Shown here in pieces: positions 9,401 through 23,482 of a DNA stretch of 64,000 nt. Every line of letters starts with the position of its first letter. Position 1 is the stretch's first letter. A model generated the notes under the pieces. It worked only from the letters and a program-made list of their open reading frames with translations. It ran no database searches and had not been told where the DNA came from. Source of the DNA: Aradus depressus. Its lineage: Eukaryota > Arthropoda > Insecta > Hemiptera > Aradidae. The DNA lies in the NCBI GenBank assembly GCA_963662175.1, contig OY759219.1:44446675-44510674 (forward strand), given 5' to 3'. A program made the position numbers and the translations under genes.

Positions 9401-10777
9401 TACTTTAACTCAGCCTCCAATATTTTAGACTCAACTCAAATAAATCAACAATACTCCTTATTGTTTAATACCCTAATTCAAGACACTAACACTAGACTAA
9501 ACAAATACTTTAACTCAGCCTCCAATATTTTAGACTCAACTCAAATAAATCAACAATACTCCTTATTGTTTAATACCTTAATTCAAGACACTAACACTAG
9601 ACTAAACGAATACTTTAACTCAGCCTCCAATATTTTAGACTCAACTCAAATAAATCAACAATACTCCTTATTGTTTAATATCTTAATTCAAGACACTAAC
9701 ACTAGACTAAACAAATACTTTAAATCAGCCCCCAATATTTTAGACTCAACTCAAATAAATCAACAATACTCCTTATTGTTTAATACCCTAATTCAAGACA
9801 CTAACACTAGACTAAACAAATACTTTAACTCAGCCTCCAATATTTTAGACTCAACTCAAATAAATCAACAATACTCCTTATTGTTTAATACCCTAATTCA
9901 AGACACTAACACTAGACTAAACAAATACTTTAACTCAGCCTCCAATATTTTAGACTCAACTCAAATAAATCAACAATACTCCTTATTGTTTAATACCCTA
10001 ATTCAAGACACTAACACTAGACTAAACAAATACTTTAACTCAGCCTCCAATATTTTAAACTCAACTCAAATAAATCAACAATACTCCTTATTGTTTAATA
10101 CCTTAATTCAAGACACTAACACTAGACTAAACGAATACTTTAACTCAGCCTCCAATATATTAGACTCAACTCAAATAAATCAACAATACTCCTTATTGTT
10201 TAATACCCTAATTCAAGACACTAACACTAGACTAAACAAATACTTTAACTCAGCCTCCAATATTTTAGACTCAACTCAAATAAATCAACAATACTCCTTA
10301 TTGTTTAATACCCTAATTCAAGACACTAACACTAGACTAAACAAATACTTTAACTCAGCCTCCAATATTTTAGACTCAACTCAAATAAATCAACAATACT
10401 CCTTATTGTTTAATATCTTAATTCAAGACACTAACACTAGACTAAACAAATACTTTAACTCAGCCTCCAATATTTTAGACTCAACTCAAATAAATCAACA
10501 ATACTCCTTATTGTTTAATATCTTAATTCAAGACACTAACACTAGACTAAACAAATACTTTAACTCAGCCTCCAATATTTTAGACTCAACTCAAATAAAT
10601 CAACAATACTCCTTATTGTTTAATACCCTAATTCAAGACACTAACACTAGACTAAACAAATACTTTAACTCAGCCTCCAATATTTTAGACTCAACTCAAA
10701 TAAATCAACAATACTCCTTATTGTTTAATACCCTAATTCAAGACACTAACACTAGACTAAACAAATACTTTAACTGA
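6417..10777 (+). repeat. Array-A HOR interval, 42 monomers (with 1443-1496), internally duplicated
   Basis: This is the interval between AACTGAGCC markers that LINE-1 interrupts. Two monomer series appear twice, 1,889 bp apart (18 monomers minus 1 bp). One series is ATCTTA plus AAATTCTTT followed by ATCATAATTC, at 6417 and about 8306. The other is the AATTTC monomer, at about 7158 and 9047. A partial tandem duplication of about 18 monomers explains the excess over the usual 26. Confidence 0.8.
7825..7845 (+). repeat. 104-bp monomer: single-base deletion
   Basis: TTTAATCAGCC replaces TTTAACTCAGCC at about 7832-7842, removing one base. It is the only frame-changing indel detected in array A. 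It ends the open frame at 7853 and shifts the frame of the rest of the array by one. Confidence 0.9.
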
Positions 10778-13402
10778 GCCTCCAATATTTTAGACTCAAC
10801 TCAAATAAATCAACAATACTCCTTATTGTTTAATATCTTAATTCAAGACACTAACACTAGACTAAACAAATTCTTTAACTCAGCCTCCAATATTTTAGAC
10901 TCAACTCAAATAAATCAACAATACTCCTTATTGTTTAATATCATAATTCAAGACACTAACACTAGACTAAACAAATACTTTAACTCAGCCTCCAATATTT
11001 TAGACTCAACTCAAATAAATCAACGATACTCCTTATTGTTTAATGCCTTAATTCAAGACACTAACACTAGACTAAACAAATACTTTAACTCAGCCTCCAA
11101 TATTTTAGACTCAACTCAAATAAATCAACAATACTCCTTATTGTTTAATACCCTAATTCAAGACAGTAACACTAGACTAAACAAATACTTTAACTCAGCC
11201 TCCAATATTTTAGACTCAACTCAAATAAATCAACAATACTCCTTATTGTTTAATACCCTAATTCAAGACACTAACACTAGACTAAACAAATACTTTAACT
11301 CAGCCTCCAATATTTTAGACTCAACTCAAATAAATCAACAATACTCCTTATTGTTTAATACCCTAATTCAAGACACTAACACTAGACTAAACAAATACTT
11401 TAACTCAGCCTCCAATATTTTAGACTCAACTCAAATAAATCAACAATACTCCTTATTGTTTAATACCCTAATTCAAGACACTAACACTAGACTAAACAAA
11501 TACTTTAACTCAGCCTCCAATATTTTAGACTCAACTCAAATAAATCAACAATACTCCTTATTGTTTAATATCTTAATTCAAGACACTAACACTAGACTAA
11601 ACAAATTCTTTAACTCAGCCTCCAATATTTTAGACTCAACTCAAATAAATCAACAATACTCCTTATTGTTTAATACCCTTATTCAAGACACTAACACTAG
11701 ACTAAACAAATACTTTAACTCAGCCTCCAATATTTTAGACTCAACTCAAATAAATCAACAATACTCCTTATTGTTTAATTTCTTAATTCAAGACACTAAC
11801 ACTAGACTAAACAAATACTTTAACTCAGCCTCCAATATTTTAGACTCAACTCAAATAAATCAACAATACTCCTTATTGTTTAATACCTTAATTCAAGACA
11901 CTAACACTAGACTAAACAAATACTTTAACTCAGCCTCCAATATTTTAGACTTAACTCAAATAAATCAACAATACTCCTTATTGTTTAATACCCTAATTCA
12001 AGACACTAACACTAGACTAAACAAATACTTTAACTCAGCCTCCAATATTTTAGACTCAACTCAAATAAATCAACAATACTCCTTATTGTTTAATACCCTA
12101 ATTCAAGACACTAACACTAGACTAAACAAATACTTTAACTCAGCCTCCAATATTTTAGACTCAACTCAAATAAATCAACAATACTCCTTATTGTTTAATA
12201 CCTTAATTCAAGACACTAACACTAGACTAAACGAATACTTTAACTCAGCCTCCAATATTTTAGACTCAACTCAAATAAATCAACAATACTCCTTATTGTT
12301 TAATATCTTAATTCAAGACACTAACACTAGACTAAACAAATACTTTAAATCAGCCTCCAATATTTTAGACTCAACTCAAATAAATCAACAATACTCCTTA
12401 TTGTTTAATACCCTAATTCAAGACACTAACACTAGACTAAACAAATACTTTAACTCAGCCTCCAATATTTTAGACTCAACTCAAATAAATCAACAATACT
12501 CCTTATTGTTTAATACCCTAATTCAAGACACTAACACTAGACTAAACAAATACTTTAACTCAGCCTCCAATATTTTAGACTCAACTCAAATAAATCAACA
12601 ATACTCCTTATTGTTTAATACCCTAATTCAAGACACTAACACTAGACTAAACAAATACTTTAACTCAGCCTCCAATATTTTAAACTCAACTCAAATAAAT
12701 CAACAATACTCCTTATTGTTTAATACCTTAATTCAAGACACTAACACTAGACTAAACGAATACTTTAACTCAGCCTCCAATATATTAGACTCAACTCAAA
12801 TAAATCAACAATACTCCTTATTGTTTAATACCCTAATTCAAGACACTAACACTAGACTAAACAAATACTTTAACTCAGCCTCCAATATTTTAGACTCAAC
12901 TCAAATAAATCAACAATACTCCTTATTGTTTAATACCCTAATTCAAGACACTAACACTAGACTAAACAAATACTTTAACTCAGCCTCCAATATTTTAGAC
13001 TCAACTCAAATAAATCAACAATACTCCTTATTGTTTAATATCTTAATTCAAGACACTAACACTAGACTAAACAAATACTTTAACTCAGCCTCCAATATTT
13101 TAGACTCAACTCAAATAAATCAACAATACTCCTTATTGTTTAATATCTTAATTCAAGACACTAACACTAGACTAAACAAATACTTTAACTCAGCCTCCAA
13201 TATTTTAGACTCAACTCAAATAAATCAACAATACTCCTTATTGTTTAATACCCTAATTCAAGACACTAACACTAGACTAAACAAATACTTTAACTCAGCC
13301 TCCAATATTTTAGACTCAACTCAAATAAATCAACAATACTCCTTATTGTTTAATACCCTAATTCAAGACACTAACACTAGACTAAACAAATACTTTAACT
13401 GA
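10778..13402 (+). repeat. Array-A HOR copy, 25 monomers
   Basis: 2,625 bp between successive AACTGAGCC markers. It contains the full series of core variants once. The first half holds a GACAGTAAC monomer (about 11165) and an extra ATCTTA/AAATTCTTT monomer (about 11570). One frame is open from 10826 to 13402 (858 codons) without an ATG start. Confidence 0.85.
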
Positions 13403-16132
13403 GCCTCCAATATTTTAGACTCAACTCAAATAAATCAACAATACTCCTTATTGTTTAATATCTTAATTCAAGACACTAACACTAGACTAAACAAATTCTT
13501 TAACTCAGCCTCCAATATTTTAGACTCAACTCAAATAAATCAACAATACTCCTTATTGTTTAATATCATAATTCAAGACACTAACACTAGACTAAACAAA
13601 TACTTTAACTCAGCCTCCAATATTTTAGACTCAACTCAAATAAATCAACGATACTCCTTATTGTTTAATGCCTTAATTCAAGACACTAACACTAGACTAA
13701 ACAAATACTTTAACTCAGCCTCCAATATTTTAGACTCAACTCAAATAAATCAACAATACTCCTTATTGTTTAATACCCTAATTCAAGACACTAACACTAG
13801 ACTAAACAAATACTTTAACTCAGCCTCCAATATTTTAGACTCAACTCAAATAAATCAACGATACTCCTTATTGTTTAATACCTTAATTCAAGACACTAAC
13901 ACTAGACTAAACAAATACTTTAACTCAGCCTCCAATATTTTAGACTCAACTCAAATAAATCAACAATACTCCTTATTGTTTAATACCCTAATTCAAGACA
14001 CTAACACTAGACTAAACAAATACTTTAACTCAGCCTCCAATATTTTAGACTCAACTCAAATAAATCAATAATACTCCTTATTGTTTAATACCCTAATTCA
14101 AGACACTAACACTAGACTAAACAAATACTTTAACTCAGCCTCCAATATTTTAGACTCAACTCAAATAAATCAACAATACTCCTTATTGTTTAATACCCTA
14201 ATTCAAGACACTAACACTAGACTAAACAAATACTTTAACTCAGCCTCCAATATTTTAGACTCAACTCAAAAAAATCAACAATACTCCTTATTGTTTAATA
14301 CCCTTATTCAAGACACTAACACTAGACTAAACAAATACTTTAACTCAGCCTCCAATATTTTAGACTCAACTCAAATAAATCAACAATACTCCTTATTGTT
14401 TAATTTCTTAATTCAAGACACTAACACTAGACTAAACAAATACTTTAACTCAGCCTCCAATATTTTAGACTCAACTCAAATAAATCAACAATACTCCTTA
14501 TTGTTTAATACCTTAATTCAAGACACTAACACTAGACTAAACAAATACTTTAACTCAGCCTCCAATATTTTAGACTTAACTCAAATAAATCAACAATACT
14601 CCTTATTGTTTAATACCTTAATTCAAGACACTAACACTAGACTAAACAAATACTTTAACTCAGCCTCCAATATTTTAGACTCAACTCAAATAAATCAACA
14701 ATACTCCTTATTGTTTAATATCTTAATTCAAGACACTAACACTAGACTAAACAAATACTTTAACTCAGCCTCCAATATTTTAGACTCAACTCAAATAAAT
14801 CAACAATACTCCTTATTGTTTAATACCCTAATTCAAGACACTAACACTAGACTAAACAAATACTTTAACTCAGCCTCCAATATTTTAGACTCAACTCAAA
14901 TAAATCAACAATACTCCTTATTGTTTAATACCTTAATTCAAGACACTAACACTAGACTAAACGAATACTTTAACTCAGCCTCCAATATTTTAGACTCAAC
15001 TCAAATAAATCAACAATACTCCTTATTGTTTAATATCTTAATTCAAGACACTAACACTAGACTAAACAAATACTTTAAATCAGCCTCCAATATTTTAGAC
15101 TCAACTCAAATAAATCAACAATACTCCTTATTGTTTAATACCCTAATTCAAGACACTAACACTAGACTAAACAAATACTTTAACTCAGCCTCCAATATTT
15201 TAGACTCAACTCAAATAAATCAACAATACTCCTTATTGTTTAATACCCTAATTCAAGACACTAACACTAGACTAAACAAATACTTTAACTCAGCCTCCAA
15301 TATTTTAGACTCAACTCAAATAAATCAACAATACTCCTTATTGTTTAATACCCTAATTCAAGACACTAACACTAGACTAAACAAATACTTTAACTCAGCC
15401 TCCAATATTTTAAACTCAACTCAAATAAATCAACAATACTCCTTATTGTTTAATACCTTAATTCAAGACACTAACACTAGACTAAACGAATACTTTAACT
15501 CAGCCTCCAATATATTAGACTCAACTCAAATAAATCAACAATACTCCTTATTGTTTAATACCCTAATTCAAGACACTAACACTAGACTAAACAAATACTT
15601 TAACTCAGCCTCCAATATTTTAGACTCAACTCAAATAAATCAACAATACTCCTTATTGTTTAATACCCTAATTCAAGACACTAACACTAGACTAAACAAA
15701 TACTTTAACTCAGCCTCCAATATTTTAGACTCAACTCAAATAAATCAACAATACTCCTTATTGTTTAATATCTTAATTCAAGACACTAACACTAGACTAA
15801 ACAAATACTTTAACTCAGCCTCCAATATTTTAGACTCAACTCAAATAAATCAACAATACTCCTTATTGTTTAATATCTTAATTCAAGACACTAACACTAG
15901 ACTAAACAAATACTTTAACTCAGCCTCCAATATTTTAGACTCAACTCAAATAAATCAACAATACTCCTTATTGTTTAATACCCTAATTCAAGACACTAAC
16001 ACTAGACTAAACAAATACTTTAACTCAGCCTCCAATATTTTAGACTCAACTCAAATAAATCAACAATACTCCTTATTGTTTAATACCCTAATTCAAGACA
16101 CTAACACTAGACTAAACAAATACTTTAACTGA
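13403..16132 (+). repeat. Array-A HOR copy, 26 monomers
   Basis: 2,730 bp between AACTGAGCC markers. It has two CAACGATAC monomers and a CAATAATAC stop-type monomer at 14069. One monomer reads CAAAAAAATCAAC for CAAATAAATCAAC at about 14270. The core order matches the neighbouring copies. Confidence 0.85.
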
Positions 16133-18862
16133 GCCTCCAATATTTTAGACTCAACTCAAATAAATCAACAATACTCCTTATTGTTTAATATCTTAATTCA
16201 AGACACTAACACTAGACTAAACAAATTCTTTAACTCAGCCTCCAATATTTTAGACTCAACTCAAATAAATCAACAATACTCCTTATTGTATAATATCATA
16301 ATTCAAGACACTAACACTAGACTAAACAAATACTTTAACTCAGCCTCCAATATTTTAGACTCAACTCAAATAAATCAACGATACTCCTTATTGTTTAATG
16401 CCTTAATTCAAGACACTAACACTAGACTAAACAAATACTTTAACTCAGCCTCCAATATTTTAGACTCAACTCAAATAAATCAACAATACTCCTTATTGTT
16501 TAATACCCTAATTCAAGACAGTAACACTAGACTAAACAAATACTTTAACTCAGCCTCCAATATTTTAGACTCAACTCAAATAAATCAACAATACTCCTTA
16601 TTGTTTAATACCCTAATTCAAGACACTAACACTAGACTAAACAAATACTTTAACTCAGCCTCCAATATTTTAGACTCAACTCAAATAAATCAACAATACT
16701 CCTTATTGTTTAATACCCTAATTCAAGACACTAACACTAGACTAAACAAATACTTTAACTCAGCCTCCAATATTTTAGACTCAACTCAAATAAATCAACA
16801 ATACTCCTTATTGTTTAATACCCTAATTCAAGACACTAACACTAGACTAAACAAATACTTTAACTCAGCCTCCAATATTTTAGACTCAACTCAAATAAAT
16901 CAACAATACTCCTTATTGTTTAATATCTTAATTCAAGACACTAACACTAGACTAAACAAATTCTTTAACTCAGCCTCCAATATTTTAGACTCAACTCAAA
17001 TAAATCAACAATACTCCTTATTGTTTAATACCCTTATTCAAGACACTAACACTAGACTAAACAAATACTTTAACTCAGCCTCCAATATTTTAGACTCAAC
17101 TCAAATAAATCAACAATACTCCTTATTGTTTAATTTCTTAATTCAAGACACTAACACTAGACTAAACAAATACTTTAACTCAGCCTCCAATATTTTAGAC
17201 TCAACTCAAATAAATCAACAATACTCCTTATTGTTTAATACCTTAATTCAAGACACTAACACTAGACTAAACAAATACTTTAACTCAGCCTCCAATATTT
17301 TAGACTTAACTCAAATAAATCAACAATACTCCTTATTGTTTAATACCTTAATTCAAGACACTAACACTAGACTAAACAAATACTTTAACTCAGCCTCCAA
17401 TATTTTAGACTCAACTCAAATAAATCAACAATACTCCTTATTGTTTAATATCTTAATTCAAGACACTAACACTAGACTAAACAAATACTTTAACTCAGCC
17501 TCCAATATTTTAGACTCAACTCAAATAAATCAACAATACCCCTTATTGTTTAATACCCTAATTCAAGACACTAACACTAGACTAAACAAATACTTTAACT
17601 CAGCCTCCAATATTTTAGACTCAACTCAAATAAATCAACAATACTCCTTATTGTTTAATACCTTAATTCAAGACACTAACACTAGACTAAACGAATACTT
17701 TAACTCAGCCTCCAATATTTTAGACTCAACTCAAATAAATCAACAATACTCCTTATTGTTTAATATCTTAATTCAAGACACTAACACTAGACTAAACAAA
17801 TACTTTAAATCAGCCTCCAATATTTTAGACTCAACTCAAATAAATCAACAATACTCCTTATTGTTTAATACCCTAATTCAAGACACTAACACTAGACTAA
17901 ACAAATACTTTAACTCAGCTTCCAATATTTTAGACTCAACTCAAATAAATCAACAATACTCCTTATTGTTTAATACCCTAATTCAAGACACTAACACTAG
18001 ACTAAACAAATACTTTAACTCAGCCTCCAATATTTTAGACTCAACTCAAATAAATCAACAATACTCCTTATTGTTTAATACCCTAATTCAAGACACTAAC
18101 ACTAGACTAAACAAATACTTTAACTCAGCCTCCAATATTTTAAACTCAACTCAAATAAATCAACAATACTCCTTATTGTTTAATACCTTAATTCAAGACA
18201 CTAACACTAGACTAAACGAATACTTTAACTCAGCCTCCAATATATTAGACTCAACTCAAATAAATCAACAATACTCCTTATTGTTTAATACCCTAATTCA
18301 AGACACTAACACTAGACTAAACAAATACTTTAACTCAGCCTCCAATATTTTAGACTCAACTCAAATAAATCAACAATACTCCTTATTGTTTAATACCCTA
18401 ATTCAAGACACTAACACTAGACTAAACAAATACTTTAACTCAGCCTCCAATATTTTAGACTCAACTCAAATAAATCAACAATACTCCTTATTGTTTAATA
18501 TCTTAATTCAAGACACTAACACTAGACTAAACAAATACTTTAACTCAGCCTCCAATATTTTAGACTCAACTCAAATAAATCAACAATACTCCTTATTGTT
18601 TAATATCTTAATTCAAGACACTAACACTAGACTAAACAAATACTTTAACTCAGCCTCCAATATTTTAGACTCAACTCAAATAAATCAACAATACTCCTTA
18701 TTGTTTAATACCCTAATTCAAGACACTAACACTAGACTAAACAAATACTTTAACTCAGCCTCCAATATTTTAGACTCAACTCAAATAAATCAACAATACT
18801 CCTTATTGTTTAATACCCTAATTCAAGACACTAACACTAGACTAAACAAATACTTTAACTGA
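16133..18862 (+). repeat. Array-A HOR copy, 26 monomers
   Basis: 2,730 bp between markers. The first half resembles 10778-13402 (GACAGTAAC monomer, second ATCTTA/AAATTCTTT monomer) more than the adjacent 26-mer, so exchange is not strictly between neighbours. The open frame 16181-18862 covers 893 codons, the longest in array A. A private change, CAGCTTCC at about 17920, is shared with about 22540 in the next copy. Confidence 0.85.
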
Positions 18863-21800
18863 GCCTCCAATATTTTAGACTCAACTCAAATAAATCAACA
18901 ATACTCCTTATTGTTTAATATCTTAATTCAAGACACTAACACTAGACTAAACAAATTCTTTAACTCAGCCTCCAATATTTTAGACTCAACTCAAATAAAT
19001 CAACAATACTCCTTATTGTTTAATATCATAATTCAAGACACTAACACTAGACTAAACAAATACTTTAACTCAGCCTCCAATATTTTAGACTCAACTCAAA
19101 TAAATCAACGATACTCCTTATTGTTTAATGCCTTAATTCAAGACACTAACACTAGACTAAACAAATACTTTAACTCAGCCTCCAATATTTTAGACTCAAC
19201 TCAAATAAATCAACAATACTCCTTATTGTTTAATACCCTAATTCAAGACACTAACACTAGACTAAACAAATACTTTAACTCAGCCTCCAATATTTTAGAC
19301 TCAACTCAAATAAATCAATAATACTCCTTATTGTTTAATACCCTAATTCAAGACACTAACACTAGACTAAACAAATACTTTAACTCAGCCTCCAATATTT
19401 TAGACTCAACTCAAATAAATCAACAATACTCCTTATTGTTTAATACCCTAATTCAAGACACTAACACTAGACTAAACAAATACTTTAACTCAGCCTCCAA
19501 TATTTTAGACTCAACTCAAATAAATCAACAATACTCCTTATTGTTTAATACCTTAATTCAAGACACTAACACTAGACTAAACAAATACTTTAACTCAGCC
19601 TCCAATATTTTAGACTCAACTCAAATAAATCAACAATACTCCTTATTGTTTAATACCCTAATTCAAGACACTAACACTAGACTAAACAAATACTTTAACT
19701 CAGCCTCCAATATTTTAGACTCAACTCAAATAAATCAATAATACTCCTTATTGTTTAATACCCTAATTCAAGACACTAACACTAGACTAAACAAATACTT
19801 TAACTCAGCCTCCAATATTTTAGACTCAACTCAAATAAATCAACAATACTCCTTATTGTTTAATACCCTAATTCAAGACAGTAACACTAGACTAAACAAA
19901 TACTTTAACTCAGCCTCCAATATTTTAGACTCAACTCAAATAAATCAACAATACTCCTTATTGTTTAATACCCTAATTCAAGACACTAACACTAGACTAA
20001 ACAAATACTTTAACTCAGCCTCCAATATTTTAGACTCAACTCAAATAAATCAACAATACTCCTTATTGTTTAATACCCTAATTCAAGACACTAACACTAG
20101 ACTAAACAAATACTTTAACTCAGCCTCCAATATTTTAGACTCAACTCAAATAAATCAACAATACTCCTTATTGTTTAATACCCTAATTCAAGACACTAAC
20201 ACTAGACTAAACAAATACTTTAACTCAGCCTCCAATATTTTAGACTCAACTCAAATAAATCAACAATACTCCTTATTGTTTAATATCTTAATTCAAGACA
20301 CTAACACTAGACTAAACAAATTCTTTAACTCAGCCTCCAATATTTTAGACTCAACTCAAATAAATCAACGATACTCCTTATTGTTTAATGCCTTAATTCA
20401 AGACACTAACACTAGACTAAACAAATACTTTAACTCAGCCTCCAATATTTTAGACTCAACTCAAATAAATCAACAATACTCCTTATTGTTTAATACCCTA
20501 ATTCAAGACACTAACGCTAGACTAAACAAATACTTTAACTCAGCCTCCAATATTTTAGACTCAACTCAAATAAATCAATAATACTCCTTATTGTTTAATA
20601 CCCTAATTCAAGACACTAACACTAGACTAAACAAATACTTTAACTCAGCCTCCAATATTTTAGACTCAACTCAAATAAATCAACAATACTCCTTATTGTT
20701 TAATACCCTAATTCAAGACACTAACACTAGACTAAACAAATACTTTAACTCAGCCTCCAATATTTTAGACTCAACTCAAATAAATCAACAATACTCCTTA
20801 TTGTTTAATACCCTAATTCAAGACACTAACACTAGACTAAACAAATACTTTAACTCAGCCTCCAATATTTTAGACTCAACTCAAATAAATCAACAATACT
20901 CCTTATTGTTTAATACCCTAATTCAAGACACTAACACTAGACTAAACAAATACTTTAACTCAGCCTCCAATATTTTAGACTCAACTCAAATAAATCAATA
21001 ATACTCCTTATTGTTTAATACCCTAATTCAAGACACTAACACTAGACTAAACAAATACTTTAACTCAGCCTCCAATATTTTAGACTCAACTCAAATAAAT
21101 CAACAATACTCCTTATTGTTTAATACCCTAATTCAAGACAGTAACACTAGACTAAACAAATACTTTAACTCAGCCTCCAATATTTTAGACTCAACTCAAA
21201 TAAATCAACAATACTCCTTATTGTTTAATACCCTAATTCAAGACACTAACACTAGACTAAACAAATACTTTAACTCAGCCTCCAATATTTTAGACTCAAC
21301 TCAAATAAATCAACAATACTCCTTATTGTTTAATACCCTAATTCAAGACACTAACACTAGACTAAACAAATACTTTAACTCAGCCTCCAATATTTTAGAC
21401 TCAACTCAAATAAATCAACAATACTCCTTATTGTTTAATACCCTAATTCAAGACACTAACACTAGACTAAACAAATACTTTAACTCAGCCTCCAATATTT
21501 TAGACTCAACTCAAATAAATCAACAATACTCCTTATTGTTTAATATCTTAATTCAAGACACTAACACTAGACTAAACAAATTCTTTAACTCAGCCTCCAA
21601 TATTTTAGACTCAACTCAAATAAATCAACAATACTCCTTATTGTTTAATACCCTTATTCAAGACACTAACACTAGACTAAACAAATACTTTAACTCAGCC
21701 TCCAATATTTTAGACTCAACTCAAATAAATCAACAATACTCCTTATTGTTTAATTTCTTAATTCAAGACACTAACACTAGACTAAACAAATACTTTAACT

Positions 21801-23482
21801 CAGCCTCCAATATTTTAGACTCAACTCAAATAAATCAACAATACTCCTTATTGTTTAATACCTTAATTCAAGACACTAACACTAGACTAAACAAATACTT
21901 TAACTCAGCCTCCAATATTTTAGACTTAACTCAAATAAATCAACAATACTCCTTATTGTTTAATACCTTAATTCAAGACACTAACACTAGACTAAACAAA
22001 TACTTTAACTCAGCCTCCAATATTTTAGACTCAACTCAAATAAATCAACAATACTCCTTATTGTTTAATATCTTAATTCAAGACACTAACACTAGACTAA
22101 ACAAATACTTTAACTCAGCCTCCAATATTTTAGACTCAACTCAAATAAATCAACAATACTCCTTATTGTTTAATACCCTAATTCAAGACACTAACACTAG
22201 ACTAAACAAATACTTTAACTCAGCCTCCAATATTTTAGACTCAACTCAAATAAATCAACAATACTCCTTATTGTTTAATACCTTAATTCAAGACACTAAC
22301 ACTAGACTAAACGAATACTTTAACTCAGCCTCCAATATTTTAGACTCAACTCAAATAAATCAACAATACTCCTTATTGTTTAATATCTTAATTCAAGACA
22401 CTAACACTAGACTAAACAAATACTTTAAATCAGCCTCCAATATTTTAGACTCAACTCAAATAAATCAACAATACTCCTTATTGTTTAATACCCTAATTCA
22501 AGACACTAACACTAGACTAAACAAATACTTTAACTCAGCTTCCAATATTTTAGACTCAACTCAAATAAATCAACAATACTCCTTATTGTTTAATACCCTA
22601 ATTCAAGACACTAACACTAGACTAAACAAATACTTTAACTCAGCCTCCAATATTTTAGACTCAACTCAAATAAATCAACAATACTCCTTATTGTTTAATA
22701 CCCTAATTCAAGACACTAACACTAGACTAAACAAATACTTTAACTCAGCCTCCAATATTTTAAACTCAACTCAAATAAATCAACAATACTCCTTATTGTT
22801 TAATACCTTAATTCAAGACACTAACACTAGACTAAACGAATACTTTAACTCAGCCTCCAATATATTAGACTCAACTCAAATAAATCAACAATACTCCTTA
22901 TTGTTTAATACCCTAATTCAAGACACTAACACTAGACTAAACAAATACTTTAACTCAGCCTCCAATATTTTAGACTCAACTCAAATAAATCAACAATACT
23001 CCTTATTGTTTAATACCCTAATTCAAGACACTAACACTAGACTAAACAAATACTTTAACTCAGCCTCCAATATTTTAGACTCAACTCAAATAAATCAACA
23101 ATACTCCTTATTGTTTAATATCTTAATTCAAGACACTAACACTAGACTAAACAAATACTTTAACTCAGCCTCCAATATTTTAGACTCAACTCAAATAAAT
23201 CAACAATACTCCTTATTGTTTAATATCTTAATTCAAGACACTAACACTAGACTAAACAAATACTTTAACTCAGCCTCCAATATTTTAGACTCAACTCAAA
23301 TAAATCAACAATACTCCCTATTGTTTAATACCCTAATTCAAGACACTAACACTAGACTAAACAAATACTTTAACTCAGCCTCCAATATTTTAGACTCAAC
23401 TCAAATAAATCAACAATACTCCTTATTGTTTAATACCCTAATTCAAGACACTAACACTAGACTAAACAAATACTTTAACTGA
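18863..23482 (+). repeat. Array-A HOR interval, 44 monomers, with 12-monomer duplication
   Basis: 4,620 bp between markers. CAATAATAC stop-type monomers at about 19319, 19739, 20579 and 20999 are spaced 4, 8 and 4 monomers. The 12-monomer (1,260-bp) series from about 19322 is largely repeated from about 20582. GACAGTAAC appears at about 19875 and 21135 (1,260 bp apart), and ATCTTA/AAATTCTTT at about 20281 and 21541. This local duplication accounts for most of the excess length. Confidence 0.82.
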
